Part shown: piece by piece, positions 47,226 through 57,487 of the stretch
Layout of the letters: every line of letters begins with the position of its first letter
How positions within the stretch are numbered: the stretch's first letter is position 1
Assembly: GCA_003281225.1 (NCBI GenBank)
Contig: QCCP01000005.1
Coordinates: 1-64,000 of the forward strand
DNA: 64,000 bases
Direction of reading: 5' to 3'
From: Prochlorococcus sp. AG-347-L20
Lineage (GTDB): Bacteria > Cyanobacteriota > Cyanobacteriia > PCC-6307 > Cyanobiaceae
Made by a program: the position numbers and the translations under genes
Notes under the pieces: model-generated
What the model was told of the DNA's origin: nothing
The model's input: the letters and a program-made list of their open reading frames with translations, nothing else
The model's database searches: none

Positions 47226-48449
47226 TTGAATGTGATAAAAAAAATTTATTCATTTTTCTTAATTGTTCTTGTATTAGTAACATCTCCTTTCTTAATAAGA
47301 TATTTACTAGCAAATCAGAAAATAACTATTTTAAATAGTATTTATTTTAATTTCCCGGGAATAATTACTAAAAACAAAATATGTCCTACTTATGATGCTT
47401 TATTGAATCAAACTCTTGATGATTCTTTTAGTGTATCAATTATTAATAATAAAGGGGAAATAATAAGTTCCTACAATGATGATGTTCCAAGGTTGCCGGC
47501 ATCTAATCAAAAATTATTCTCATCAGCTTATGTTTTAAGTAAATATAAATTAAATAATAATTTAAAAACTTCCTTATTTAAAAATAAAAACGATTATTTT
47601 TTACGCGGTCAAGGTGATCCAGATCTTAATTATGAACATATAATCGAACTAATTTCAAATGTTAAAGAAAATAAAATTATTAACTTTAATATTGTAGAAA
47701 TTGATTCAAAATTATATTGGCCTAATGGTTGGACAAATACTGATAAACTTTACGAATATGGATCTCCAATTACATCTCTTGCAATAGAAAGTAATCACAA
47801 TAAATATGATGATATTTATTCATTAAAAATTTTTATAAAAAATTATTTAAAAAATAAATTTCCAAATTCAAAAATATATATAAATTTTTTTGATTCAGAA
47901 AAAACTTTTTATTTAAAAAATATTAATGAGATAAATAAAATATATTCAACTCCAATTATTTCATTATTAACTCTAACAAATTCTGAAAGCCATAATTTTA
48001 CAGCTGAATCTCTCTTTAAAAATGCCTCAAATACATGGAACGATAATGACTATATAAAATTGAAAAGATGGCTTGAAAATAAAGGCCTCCCAACAACTAA
48101 AGCATACTTTGCAGATGCTAGTGGATTGTCTCGAAAAAATAAAATTACAACAAGGTTAATTGTATTGTTTTTAGATAAAATGAGATATTTTAATGATTTT
48201 AAAGCTTATCAATCTACACTTTCAATTACTGGAGTAAGAGGAACATTAGCTAAAAGATTTGTAAATAGTGAATTGTCTGGAAAGTTTTTTGGCAAAACTG
48301 GGACTCTTTCAAATGTCTTTGCATTATCTGGCTTTTTATATAAAAATGAAAGGCCAATAATTATAAGCATTATCCAAAATTCTAATAAAATTGATAAAGA
48401 AAAAGCTTTTAAATTATTACGTGATCTGTATTACTTGAAATCTTGTTAA
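47226..48449 (+). CDS. dacB: D-alanyl-D-alanine carboxypeptidase / PBP4-type (S13)
   Basis: A penicillin-binding protein of peptidase family S13. A membrane or signal segment occupies residues 5-28. The three active-site motifs are present: S-x-x-K as PASNQKLFSS (Ser93, Lys96), S-x-N as SESHNF near residue 257, and K-T-G as FFGKTGTLSN near residue 357. At 407 residues it is shorter than E. coli PBP4 (477), mostly by loss in the inserted domains. The start is a TTG (LNVIKKIY), with a GTG two codons in. dapF, three genes upstream, makes the diaminopimelate for the same wall. Confidence 0.9.
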   Translation: MNVIKKIYSFFLIVLVLVTSPFLIRYLLANQKITILNSIYFNFPGIITKNKICPTYDALLNQTLDDSFSVSIINNKGEIISSYNDDVPRLPASNQKLFSSAYVLSKYKLNNNLKTSLFKNKNDYFLRGQGDPDLNYEHIIELISNVKENKIINFNIVEIDSKLYWPNGWTNTDKLYEYGSPITSLAIESNHNKYDDIYSLKIFIKNYLKNKFPNSKIYINFFDSEKTFYLKNINEINKIYSTPIISLLTLTNSESHNFTAESLFKNASNTWNDNDYIKLKRWLENKGLPTTKAYFADASGLSRKNKITTRLIVLFLDKMRYFNDFKAYQSTLSITGVRGTLAKRFVNSELSGKFFGKTGTLSNVFALSGFLYKNERPIIISIIQNSNKIDKEKAFKLLRDLYYLKSC

Positions 48450-48457
48450 TAAAAATA

Positions 48458-48931
48458 TTATTTAAAATATTCTTTTAAATCTCTCTCAACAGAGGGGGGT
48501 ACCATGTGATTAATTTCACCACCAAATTTTGCAACTTCTTTTACTAAAGAACTACTGAGAAAGCTATAATTTGTATTTGTTGATAAAAATATAGTTTCAA
48601 TATCAATATTAAGAGATTTATTTGTATGAGCAATCTGAAGTTCATACTCAAAATCACTCATTGCTCTTAAGCCTCTAAGAATAAGATTAGCTTTTAGATC
48701 ATTTGCACAATCTACAGTTAGACCAGAATAAGAAATAACTTCAATATTAGGTAAATGAGAAAGAGAATTTTTTATTTGTATTATTCTTCTTTCAAGATTA
48801 AATGTTGGTGTTTTAGAAGTATTTTCTAAAACAGCAACTACTAGATTGCCAAATATTTTTTCAGCTCTTTCTATTAAATCAATATGCCCGTTTGTTAAAG
48901 GATCGAATGTACCAGGATAAAGAATTTTCAT
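48458..48931 (-). CDS. coaD: Phosphopantetheine adenylyltransferase
   Basis: CoaD makes dephospho-CoA from 4'-phosphopantetheine and ATP. It is the usual 157 residues. The nucleotidyltransferase motif [18 protein letters not shown] occupies residues 6-23 (T/HxGH type), and the later [12 protein letters not shown] and the C-terminal [16 protein letters not shown] match the family. The gene converges with dacB (8 bases between stops) and diverges from the flavin-reductase-like gene. Confidence 0.96.
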   Translation of the reverse strand: MKILYPGTFDPLTNGHIDLIERAEKIFGNLVVAVLENTSKTPTFNLERRIIQIKNSLSHLPNIEVISYSGLTVDCANDLKANLILRGLRAMSDFEYELQIAHTNKSLNIDIETIFLSTNTNYSFLSSSLVKEVAKFGGEINHMVPPSVERDLKEYFK

Positions 48932-48990
48932 GAATTTATTATGATCGAATAAGAAATTTAGTTAAAATAAGTTTATTAGATATATCAATT

Positions 48991-49479
48991 ATGACATTAA
49001 ATCTAGAAGCAAAAAAAATCTTATTAAGAAAAATACCTCACGGATTATTTATTTGTGGAGTTAGAGACGAAGATAAAAATGAAGTGAATGGATTTACTGC
49101 TAGTTGGGTGACTCAAGGTTCCTTCACTCCTCCATTAGTCGTAATGGCTGTTAGAGCAGAAGGTTCTAGTCATGAAATAATAAAGTCCACCAATAAGTTC
49201 TCATTAAATGTCCTCAAAAGTGATCAAAAGGATCTAGCAGCTGTTTTCTTTAAACCTCAAAAAGCATTAGGAGGCAGATTTGAATCTGTTGAATTTAATT
49301 TAGGTGAACTTGGATTGCCTATTTTAGTTGATAGTGTTGGTGGAGTTGAATGTAATGTTGTTGGAAGTGTTATTCATGGAGACCATACAGTTTTTGTAGG
49401 AGAAGTTCAATCTGCTTATTTGAATAATGATGTTGACTCTCTAAATTTATCTTCAACTGGCTGGAATTATGGAGGTTAA
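48991..49479 (+). CDS. Flavin reductase-like domain protein
   Basis: A 162-residue FMN-binding split-barrel protein of the flavin-reductase-like family. Characteristic segments are LRKIPHGLFICGV, the NGFTASWVTQGSFTPPLVVMAV flavin-binding stretch near residue 31, KFSLNVLKSDQKDLAAVF, and HTVFVGEVQSAYL near the end. Stand-alone members reduce FMN with NAD(P)H or bind flavin; the partner here is unknown. In cyanobacteria the same domain ends flavodiiron proteins, but no diiron domain is present here. uvrC follows 9 bases later. Confidence 0.88.
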   Translation: MTLNLEAKKILLRKIPHGLFICGVRDEDKNEVNGFTASWVTQGSFTPPLVVMAVRAEGSSHEIIKSTNKFSLNVLKSDQKDLAAVFFKPQKALGGRFESVEFNLGELGLPILVDSVGGVECNVVGSVIHGDHTVFVGEVQSAYLNNDVDSLNLSSTGWNYGG

Positions 49480-49488
49480 TCTTTATAT

Positions 49489-51447
49489 ATGAGTAATTCC
49501 TCTATAGAAACAATAGATAACAAATATAATTTTAAAATTGAATATAAATTAATTAATAATAAAGAATTACTAAAATCAAGATTATCCGAAATCCCAAAGT
49601 CATCTGGGTGCTATCTTTTTAAAGATATAGATAATAATTTACTTTATATTGGTAAATCTAAAAAACTACGCAGTAGAGTAAGTAGTTATTTTAATAATTT
49701 TTCAGATTTAACTCCAAGATTAAGTTTGATGGTTCGTCAAATAACTGAGATAGAAATTATAGTCACAGATAGCGAATATGAAGCACTAAATTTAGAGTCA
49801 AATTTAATAAAAACAAACAAACCATACTTTAATATTCTTTTAAAGGATGATAAGAAATATCCATATCTTTGCATAACTTGGAGTGAAAAATATCCTCGAA
49901 TATTTATTACAAGAAGAAGAAGAAATAGAAATAATTTAGATAGATATTATGGACCTTATGTAGATGTCGGATTATTAAGGAGAACATTATTTACGATAAA
50001 AAAAATATTTCCACTTAGACAAAGGCCAAGGCCAGTCTATAAAGATAGAACTTGTTTGAATTATTCAATAGGAAGATGTCCAGGGGTTTGCCAAGAAGTA
50101 ATATCATCTGACGATTATAAAAAAATAATGAAACAAGTATCTATGATATTTCAAGGAAGGAATGATGACTTAGAAATATTTTTACAAAAAAAAATGTTGC
50201 AATTTTCAAATGATTTAGATTATGAAAATGCAGCAAAAATAAGGGACCAAATTTCAGGTTTAAAATTATTAACTGAATCACAAAAAATATCAATACCTGA
50301 TTCTTCAATTAATAGAGATATATTTGGAATAGTTTCAGAAAAAAATGTAGCTAGTATACAAATTTTTCAAATGAGATCTGGTAAGCTTATTGGAAGAATT
50401 GGTTATAGTCAAAAATTAAATAATGAAGATGAGAATCTTATTTTACAAAAGATATTAGAAGAGCATTATATGAATGTTGAAGCCGTAGAAATACCATCAG
50501 AAATTCTTATTCAATATAATCTTCCAAAACAAGCAACCATAGAGGATTGGTTAACGGAGCTAAGAAAAAAGAAAGTAAAAATCTTAATCCCAAAAAGAAA
50601 TAAAAAACATGAAACTGTAGAAATGGTTTTAAAAAATGCGAAATTGGAATTAGATAGAATATTAAATGGGATACAAGATAATGAATCATCAATTGAGGAT
50701 CTTGCCCAAATACTTGAATTAAGCGAACAACCTAAAAGAATTGAAGGTTATGATATAAGCCATATACAAGGTAGTGACCCTGTAGCATCACAAGTCGTTT
50801 TTATTGATGGGATTCCTTCTAAACAGCATTATAGGAAATATAAAATTAAAGATCCAAACGTTTTTGTAGGGCATAGTGATGATTTTGCTTCGATATATGA
50901 AGTAATACATAGAAGGTTTAAAAAATGGTCAAGATTTAAAAAAAGCGGAGGGGATTTTTCAATATTAAATGATAAAACTAATAGTAAATTAGATAATGAA
51001 CTTCTATCAGATTGGCCTGATTTAATAATGATTGATGGAGGAAAAGGACAGTTAAATGCAGCTATCAATGCATTAAAAGATTTAAATCTTGAGGAAGAAG
51101 TAACTATATGTTCATTAGCAAAAAAAAATGAAGAAATATTTATTCCAGGCTTTACTAAGTCTCTTGATACTGATGAAAATCAAAAAGGAGTTCTTCTATT
51201 AAGAAGGGTAAGAGATGAAGCACATAGATTTGCATTATCTTTTCATAGAGACAAAAGATCCAAGAGAATGAATAGATCTCAATTGTCCCAAATCAGTGGA
51301 TTAGGACCATCAAGAATAAGAGAATTGCTTGAGCATTTTAAATCAATAGACGCGATAAGAATAGCTAGTAAAGAGGATTTATCAAAAGTTAAAGGACTTG
51401 GAAAAAATTCAGTAAATGATATATATGAATATTTTAATGAGTTATAA
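49489..51447 (+). CDS. uvrC: Excinuclease ABC subunit C
   Basis: UvrC makes both incisions in nucleotide excision repair after UvrAB finds damage. The N-terminal GIY-YIG nuclease is clear in GCYLFKDIDNNLLYIGKSKK (about 41-60), the cysteine-containing RTCLNYSIGRCPGVCQEV near residue 185, and a UVR motif near residue 240 (LDYENAAKIRDQISGLK). The RNase-H-like second nuclease has RIEGYDISHIQGSDPVAS and LIMIDGGKGQLNAAI. C-terminal tandem HhH repeats finish the protein. The 652 residues are typical. The 9-base gap suggests cotranscription with the upstream gene. Confidence 0.97.
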   Translation: MSNSSIETIDNKYNFKIEYKLINNKELLKSRLSEIPKSSGCYLFKDIDNNLLYIGKSKKLRSRVSSYFNNFSDLTPRLSLMVRQITEIEIIVTDSEYEALNLESNLIKTNKPYFNILLKDDKKYPYLCITWSEKYPRIFITRRRRNRNNLDRYYGPYVDVGLLRRTLFTIKKIFPLRQRPRPVYKDRTCLNYSIGRCPGVCQEVISSDDYKKIMKQVSMIFQGRNDDLEIFLQKKMLQFSNDLDYENAAKIRDQISGLKLLTESQKISIPDSSINRDIFGIVSEKNVASIQIFQMRSGKLIGRIGYSQKLNNEDENLILQKILEEHYMNVEAVEIPSEILIQYNLPKQATIEDWLTELRKKKVKILIPKRNKKHETVEMVLKNAKLELDRILNGIQDNESSIEDLAQILELSEQPKRIEGYDISHIQGSDPVASQVVFIDGIPSKQHYRKYKIKDPNVFVGHSDDFASIYEVIHRRFKKWSRFKKSGGDFSILNDKTNSKLDNELLSDWPDLIMIDGGKGQLNAAINALKDLNLEEEVTICSLAKKNEEIFIPGFTKSLDTDENQKGVLLLRRVRDEAHRFALSFHRDKRSKRMNRSQLSQISGLGPSRIRELLEHFKSIDAIRIASKEDLSKVKGLGKNSVNDIYEYFNEL

Positions 51448-51536
51448 ATATTAATTAATTTTTGAAAAATAGATTTCTTGATATTGTTAAATATAACTAT
51501 ATTAAAAATATATATTTTTTAAATTAATCTAGTAAT

Positions 51537-52103
51537 TTGGCAGCTGAAGCATATCTCTGGTTTAAATCACTTCACATTATGGGTGTAATCGTTTGGTTTG
51601 CGGGACTTTTTTATTTAGTAAGACTTTTTATATACCATGAAGAATCTAAAAATATGGATAATGAATTAAAAATTGCCTTTAATAAACAATACACCTTGAT
51701 GGAAAAAAGGCTAGCGAATATAATCACAACGCCTGGGATGATATTAGCTTTAAGTATGGCTATATGCATGGTTATTATGCAACCAAGTTGGTTAAGTGAG
51801 AAGTGGTTGCAAATTAAAATTTCTTTTGTTTTAGCATTAATAATTTATCATTCTTATTGTTATAAAATAATGTATTCATTACAAAATGGCACTTCAACCA
51901 TTTCAGCAAAAAACCTTAGATTATTAAATGAATTGCCTACATTATTATTATTTATAATTGTACTTCTAGTTATTTTTAAAAATAATTTTCCAACTAGTGT
52001 TGCTACATGGAGCGTTGTTGGACTAATTATTTTCATGTTGGCTTCAATACAATTATATGCAAAGATTAGAAAGAAAAATGAGAATTCATTAAGTAATGAA
52101 TAG
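51537..52103 (+). CDS. hemJ: Protoporphyrinogen IX oxidase HemJ
   Basis: HemJ oxidises protoporphyrinogen IX to protoporphyrin IX, the substrate for both heme and chlorophyll. It is a 188-residue protein with four predicted helices. The N-terminal YLWFKSLHIMGVIVWFAGL includes a conserved histidine that binds heme in this family, and EKRLANIITTPGMILALSM and LNELPTLLLFIIVLLV are also diagnostic. It starts at a TTG (TTG GCA GCT). It overlaps the PHP gene start by 8 bases. The GUN4 protein at 8381 binds the product of this enzyme, though the genes are not adjacent. Confidence 0.93.
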   Translation: MAAEAYLWFKSLHIMGVIVWFAGLFYLVRLFIYHEESKNMDNELKIAFNKQYTLMEKRLANIITTPGMILALSMAICMVIMQPSWLSEKWLQIKISFVLALIIYHSYCYKIMYSLQNGTSTISAKNLRLLNELPTLLLFIIVLLVIFKNNFPTSVATWSVVGLIIFMLASIQLYAKIRKKNENSLSNE

Positions 52104-52743
52104 GGAAGACTTAGTAAAATTAACTTCCAATATTAATAAAAATAGTTGTCCTAAAAATATTAATTTTCACTGTCATACAAAATTTAGTGATGGAAGTCTA
52201 GGACCATATGAACTTTTAGAACAAGCTTATAAAAATAACTTGAAATTTTTATCAATAACCGATCATCATACAATTAAAGCTCATGAATATATAAAAAAAA
52301 ATAATATACTCAAAAATTATCCTAAAGATTCTTTTACATTAATTTCGGGAATAGAAATTAATTGTTTGATTCTAGGATGTTTAGTACATGTAATTGGATT
52401 AGGAATAGATATAAAAAGTAAATATCTAAATCCATACATCCTTGGAGAGTCACCAATAGGTAATGATTTAAATATTAAATCAGTTATTAAAGCAATAAAT
52501 TTAGCTGGTGGTTTATCATTTCTTGCACATCCAGCAAGATACAGGATTCCCTTTTATAAATTAATTCCAGAGGCCAAAATACAAGGTATTGATGGAATAG
52601 AGGTTTGGTACGATTATGAACTTAATGAAGTATGGAATCCTAGTTTATTTGTATGTTCAGAAATAGATAAATTAGCAGATAAATATTCAATGCTAAAAAC
52701 ATGCGGAACAGATAGTCATGGACTTTCGCTATTAGGTAGATAA
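52096..52743 (+). CDS. PHP-domain phosphoesterase
   Basis: A 215-residue polymerase-and-histidinol-phosphatase (PHP) domain. Metal-binding motifs are NFHCHTKFSDGSLGP near residue 23, SITDHHTIKAHEY near residue 53, FLAHPARYRIPF near residue 140, and CGTDSHG near residue 204. Relatives include 3',5'-nucleoside bisphosphate phosphatases (RNase AM-like) and tRNA or oligonucleotide phosphatases. The substrate here is not determined. It starts within the last 8 bases of hemJ and converges with cobN, the two stops being 1 base apart. Confidence 0.88.
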   Translation: MNREDLVKLTSNINKNSCPKNINFHCHTKFSDGSLGPYELLEQAYKNNLKFLSITDHHTIKAHEYIKKNNILKNYPKDSFTLISGIEINCLILGCLVHVIGLGIDIKSKYLNPYILGESPIGNDLNIKSVIKAINLAGGLSFLAHPARYRIPFYKLIPEAKIQGIDGIEVWYDYELNEVWNPSLFVCSEIDKLADKYSMLKTCGTDSHGLSLLGR

Positions 52744-52744
52744 T

Positions 52745-55700
52745 TCAGAATTCGTTTTTTTCAATAATTGAATCAGTATTAATAATTATGTTCTTTAAAT
52801 TTTCAATGACATCTGATGAACAATTATTCCACATTTTTCTATTGACAATTTCAAGAAATCTTTGTGAAATATCTCTTAAAGCCCATGGATTATTCTCTAG
52901 AAAGAAATTCTTAAGATCCTGATCACATAACCATGATTTATAAACTTCCTCATAACACCAATCTGAGACTACTTCAGTAGAAGCATCAAAAGCATATAAG
53001 TAATCTAGTGTAGCTGAAAATTCAAACGCTCCTTTATAACCATTATCCTTCATTCCATTTATCCATTTAGGGTTAAGTATTCTTGATATAACAACTTTAT
53101 TAATTTCATCTTGTAATTTTGATATTTTAGACAATCCAAATTTTGATAAATCACCATGATACATTTCAGGTAATTTACCGCTCAATTTTTTTACTGCTGA
53201 AGATAATCCGCCCTGAAACTGATAATAATCATCAGAATCTAAAATATCATGTTCCTTATTATCTTGGTTATGAACAACTAACTGCACATTTTTAAGAGCA
53301 TTTTCTAATGATTTTTTATCCTCTATAGGTTCAAGATTATCACTGTAAATCCACTTACTCCAATTAAGAAAAGATTCTCCAAAATCATCAATATTATCCC
53401 AATTAGAATTTGAAATTAGTTCTTGCAGACCAGCTCCATATGAACCTGGCGCTGAACCAAATATACGATTAATTGAATCACCTTCCCTTGATGCCCTAGC
53501 AAGAGGGTTAAATTTATCGTCCTCATTAAGATTAGAAACAAGATTTATTGCTTTAGAAGTTAATTTAACTAACTGTGGAAATGCATCTCTAAACATTCCC
53601 GAAATCCTTAAAGTAACATCAACCCTTGGTCTTTCGAGAACAGATAAAGGAATGATTTCTAGATCAACTATTCTTCTTGAAGGCCCATCCCAAATAGGCT
53701 GTACTCCTAATAAATATAGTATTTGACAAATGTCTTCACCACCATTTCTCATTGTGGATGTTGCCCATACAGATATTGCTATATTTTTTAAATCTTCTCC
53801 ATTATCTTGTTTGTATAAATCAAGTATTTGTGAAGCGGACTGACAACCAACACTCCATGCTGATTCAGTTGGCAGTCCTCTCGAATCAACTGAAAAGAAA
53901 TTTTTACCAGTGGGTAAAGTTTCAGTTTTACCTCTCGTAGGGGCCCCAGATGGACCGCTTCTTACATATTGTCCATTTAATGAATTTATAAATGATAATT
54001 TCTCATTATATGAAGAATTAATTATTGGATATAGAATCTCATTTTTTAATAATAAAAAATACTTATTATGTATTTTTTCATTAAAGAAATAGTCTATTAT
54101 TTTCTGATTTTTATATTTTTCTAGATTTTTTATATTTGTATTCTTTTTGTAAAAAAACAAATATATTAAATACTTTGCTTGTTGTTCCAAAAAATCAATA
54201 GCCATTCTAAAGTTTAAAATGTTTTTGTTGGAAAAAGTCAATAATATTTTTTTATCCTTTTCACTTAACATTTGATCATATTGATTTGTCCAAGGATTCA
54301 AATCTAGTTTTAAATGTTTTGCTATATATTGAATAAAACCAATTCGGTTGGCATTTGGTACTCTCGCAATACACAAGAATAAATTTATTTCATTTATGTC
54401 ATTCTGCCGATTGCCAAAAATATGCAAACCTGTCCTAATTTGAGATTCTTTAATGTTGCAAAGAAAGGAATCAATTTCTTCTATTTGATTATTTTTATTC
54501 TTTGAAGTAATTTCGCTAAAATCTTTTTTAATTAATTCAAAAATTGATTTTTCTATTATTTCAATCCGATTAGAATTTAATAATTTTGCTTCAAAATATT
54601 CGTCTAAATAATTTTCTAATATTGAATATTTTCCATATAATTCTGACCTATCCAAAGGAGGGGTTAAATGATCAATAATTGTTGCAGCAGTTCTTCTTTT
54701 AGCTTGGGATCCTTCTCCAGGATCATTTACGATAAATGGATATATGTTTGGTATTGCCGGACAAATAATATTTGGAAAACATTTATTGCTTAAACCTATA
54801 GATTTACCAGGTAACCATTCAACAGTCCCATGTTTACCAATATGGCACATAGCATTTGCATTAAAAACTTTTTCAATCCAAAAATATTGTGCTAAATATC
54901 TATGGGGAGGTGGAAGATCGGGAGAATGAATATCTCTATCAGTGAAAGCGTCATAACCTCGTTGAGGTTGAATCAATAATGTTATTTTTCCAAATCTAAT
55001 ACCATTTATTGAGAAGCCTTTATTATCTAGATCGATCGCATCAGATGGTTTACCCCAACGACTAATAATAATATTTTTTGGATCAAGTTCTAAATAATTC
55101 CAATATTTTAAATATTCACTAAGTGGTAAGTAATCTAATGGTTTATTATTTTGAGATTCTATATCATTAGTTCTAGTTTTTATAAGCATGGACATTAATT
55201 CCGAAGAATCTTGAGGATAATTACAAGATCCAAGGTCATAACCTTCTTCTTTTAACCAATTAAGAATATTTATTATTGAAGATGGTGTATTTAGACCAAC
55301 GCCATTACCGATTCTTCCGTTCTTTACTGGATAATTACTTATTACTAAACAAATTCTTTTATCAAAATTATTAAGTTTCTGAAGTTTCACATAATTTGTT
55401 GCAAATTTTGAAATCCATTGAATACCTACTTGATCAGCTTTGTAACTAGTTATTTCACTATATAGTGTATTTTTCTTAGAAATAATTTCTTTAAATGCTG
55501 AAGGACAGGTAGTAATTCTTCCATCAAATTCGGGAATAATTATTTGCATTAATAAATCAGATGAATTCATTCCAATAGATGAATTTAACCACTTTTTTCT
55601 GGATCTATTAGAAGAAAGAAGTTGTAAAATTGGAATTTTGAGAGAAGTAAAAATATTTGTTGAATTTTCAATTAAATCGTTATTTTTGATTTGAGATGAA

Positions 55701-56482
55701 GAAAATGAAGTTGTGGTAATTATTAGTTTAATATCTTCTTTTTTAAAAATGTCTATTAATTTCTTCTGAATAATATGATCTTTTAGTGTTGAAATAAAAA
55801 ATGTTTTAGGAGATAGTCCGCATTTTCTTAATTGCAAGTTAAGTTTTTCGTTTACTTCAATTTCATTCGCCAAAAAAAGTGATTTATAGGATATTATTCC
55901 TATCTTTTCGCCTTTTTCATTTTTCCAATCATATAAGTAGGGATCTGCATAAAAAGTAATATTCAAAAAATCATCAGGAATTAATTTTTCATCTACAACT
56001 AAATAATTTAAACAATTAAGAAACTTTCTATAATTATCCAATCCTCCAGATCTTAGTAATCTAGAAATATTTAATGCAATATTTTTATCTATACTACTCA
56101 TTTCACATAAGGAAATTTCCTGATCAATGGTACCTGATAGGATTACTAACTTCCTTTTTTTATTAACTGCTTGCCAATTTAAAAGTTGTTCAATTCCATA
56201 GTTCCATGTACTTTTATCTCCAAATATTCTAAGTACGACAACTTTTGCATAATTTATTGTTTTTAATAAATAATTATCTATTTGAGCTGAGGAATTTAAA
56301 TTAGAAATTTCTAAAGCTCTTATATTATTTTTTAATGAAGCAAATTCTTTTTCTAACAATAAGTTTGATATAAGATTTAAATCAGCCTTGACACTTGTTA
56401 TAAAAATAAAATCTGCAGCTGGTTGCTCAATTAAATCATCCTTATTCTTTTCATTTCCTGCTATATTTAATATCCTGTGCAT
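52745..56482 (-). CDS. cobN: Cobaltochelatase subunit CobN
   Basis: CobN is the large subunit of aerobic-type cobaltochelatase, related to ChlH. The 1245-residue protein includes a characteristic middle segment, NANAMCHIGKHGTVEWLPGKS near residue 541, then FIVNDPGEGSQAKRRTAATI and RSGPSGAPTRGKTETLPTG, and a C-terminal SAPGSYGAGLQELISNS. These distinguish CobN from magnesium chelatase H. Cobalamin-type cofactor is needed by metH at 57488. It diverges from ilvE. The partner small and middle chelatase subunits are not in this window. Confidence 0.93.
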   Translation of the reverse strand: MHRILNIAGNEKNKDDLIEQPAADFIFITSVKADLNLISNLLLEKEFASLKNNIRALEISNLNSSAQIDNYLLKTINYAKVVVLRIFGDKSTWNYGIEQLLNWQAVNKKRKLVILSGTIDQEISLCEMSSIDKNIALNISRLLRSGGLDNYRKFLNCLNYLVVDEKLIPDDFLNITFYADPYLYDWKNEKGEKIGIISYKSLFLANEIEVNEKLNLQLRKCGLSPKTFFISTLKDHIIQKKLIDIFKKEDIKLIITTTSFSSSQIKNNDLIENSTNIFTSLKIPILQLLSSNRSRKKWLNSSIGMNSSDLLMQIIIPEFDGRITTCPSAFKEIISKKNTLYSEITSYKADQVGIQWISKFATNYVKLQKLNNFDKRICLVISNYPVKNGRIGNGVGLNTPSSIINILNWLKEEGYDLGSCNYPQDSSELMSMLIKTRTNDIESQNNKPLDYLPLSEYLKYWNYLELDPKNIIISRWGKPSDAIDLDNKGFSINGIRFGKITLLIQPQRGYDAFTDRDIHSPDLPPPHRYLAQYFWIEKVFNANAMCHIGKHGTVEWLPGKSIGLSNKCFPNIICPAIPNIYPFIVNDPGEGSQAKRRTAATIIDHLTPPLDRSELYGKYSILENYLDEYFEAKLLNSNRIEIIEKSIFELIKKDFSEITSKNKNNQIEEIDSFLCNIKESQIRTGLHIFGNRQNDINEINLFLCIARVPNANRIGFIQYIAKHLKLDLNPWTNQYDQMLSEKDKKILLTFSNKNILNFRMAIDFLEQQAKYLIYLFFYKKNTNIKNLEKYKNQKIIDYFFNEKIHNKYFLLLKNEILYPIINSSYNEKLSFINSLNGQYVRSGPSGAPTRGKTETLPTGKNFFSVDSRGLPTESAWSVGCQSASQILDLYKQDNGEDLKNIAISVWATSTMRNGGEDICQILYLLGVQPIWDGPSRRIVDLEIIPLSVLERPRVDVTLRISGMFRDAFPQLVKLTSKAINLVSNLNEDDKFNPLARASREGDSINRIFGSAPGSYGAGLQELISNSNWDNIDDFGESFLNWSKWIYSDNLEPIEDKKSLENALKNVQLVVHNQDNKEHDILDSDDYYQFQGGLSSAVKKLSGKLPEMYHGDLSKFGLSKISKLQDEINKVVISRILNPKWINGMKDNGYKGAFEFSATLDYLYAFDASTEVVSDWCYEEVYKSWLCDQDLKNFFLENNPWALRDISQRFLEIVNRKMWNNCSSDVIENLKNIIINTDSIIEKNEF

Positions 56483-56554
56483 TTTTATATATAAATAAGG
56501 TTTAGAATACGTAAGTAGGATAAAACAAGTTTACCTTAATTAAATAAATTTAAT

Positions 56555-57469
56555 ATGCATGAATTTCTTCCATACGCCTGGTTCGAAGGTAAATGTATAC
56601 CATTTAAAGAAGCAAAAATATCAATAGCTACTCATGCACTACATTATGGTACTGCTGCATTTGGAGGAATGCGCGCGATACCTAACCCAACAAACAAAGA
56701 AGAATTCCTTTTGTTTAGAACTGATAAACATATAAAAAGATTATCTCAAAGTGCAAAGTTACTCTTAACTGAAATTTCTGAAGAATATATTTTTAAAGCC
56801 TTAGAAGAAGTTATAAAAAGAAACAAGCCAGAAAAACCTATTTATATAAGACCATTTGTATATACAAGCGATTTAGGTATAGCACCAAGGTTACACAATA
56901 TTGAAACAGATTTCTTTATTTATTGTATTGAACTAGGAGATTATCTATCCCCAGATGGCGTTTCTTGTAGAATGAGTAGTTGGACAAGACAAGAAGATAG
57001 ATCTCTCCCCTTAAGAGGAAAAATAAGTGGAGCATATATTACTAGTTCATTAGCCAAAACAGAAGCTAGTTTATCGGGTTTTGATGAAGCCCTTCTATTA
57101 AATTCAAGTGGTAAGGTAAGCGAAGCTAGTGGTATGAATTTATTTATTGTAAGGAATGGAGACTTAATCACTCCTGGTGTTGATCAAGATATCCTTGAGG
57201 GGATTACTAGAGCTAGTGTAATTGAATTAGCAAAATCATCTGGAATAAATGTAATTGAGAGGCCTGTTGATAAAACAGAATTATTAATAGCAGATGAAGT
57301 TTTTCTAACTGGAACAGCAGCAAAAATTACACCAGTTAAAAAAATTGAATCAACTGAATTAAATGTTGAAAGACCAATAATGAATAAATTAAAAAGTAAG
57401 CTTATAGAAATAACAGAAGGTCGTTCTCAAGACTATGATAATTGGGTAACAAGAATTTCACTGAAATAA
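56555..57469 (+). CDS. ilvE: Branched-chain amino acid aminotransferase
   Basis: IlvE is a class-IV PLP aminotransferase catalysing the last step of valine, leucine and isoleucine synthesis. The 304 residues include THALHYGTAAFGGMRAIPNP near residue 27, the Schiff-base lysine in PLRGKISGAYITSSLAK near residue 153, NSSGKVSEASGMNLFIVRNG near residue 188 and FLTGTAAKITPV near residue 250. It precedes metH by 18 bases and probably shares its transcript. Confidence 0.96.
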   Translation: MHEFLPYAWFEGKCIPFKEAKISIATHALHYGTAAFGGMRAIPNPTNKEEFLLFRTDKHIKRLSQSAKLLLTEISEEYIFKALEEVIKRNKPEKPIYIRPFVYTSDLGIAPRLHNIETDFFIYCIELGDYLSPDGVSCRMSSWTRQEDRSLPLRGKISGAYITSSLAKTEASLSGFDEALLLNSSGKVSEASGMNLFIVRNGDLITPGVDQDILEGITRASVIELAKSSGINVIERPVDKTELLIADEVFLTGTAAKITPVKKIESTELNVERPIMNKLKSKLIEITEGRSQDYDNWVTRISLK

Positions 57470-57487
57470 ATTAATTTTTACCTAAAA

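Noticed and set aside
56483-57487. Cobalamin riboswitch for cobN or metH
   Set aside because: The gaps (72 bases between cobN and ilvE, 18 bases before metH) are too short for a cobalamin aptamer of about 200 bases, and no B12-box-like sequence is seen.
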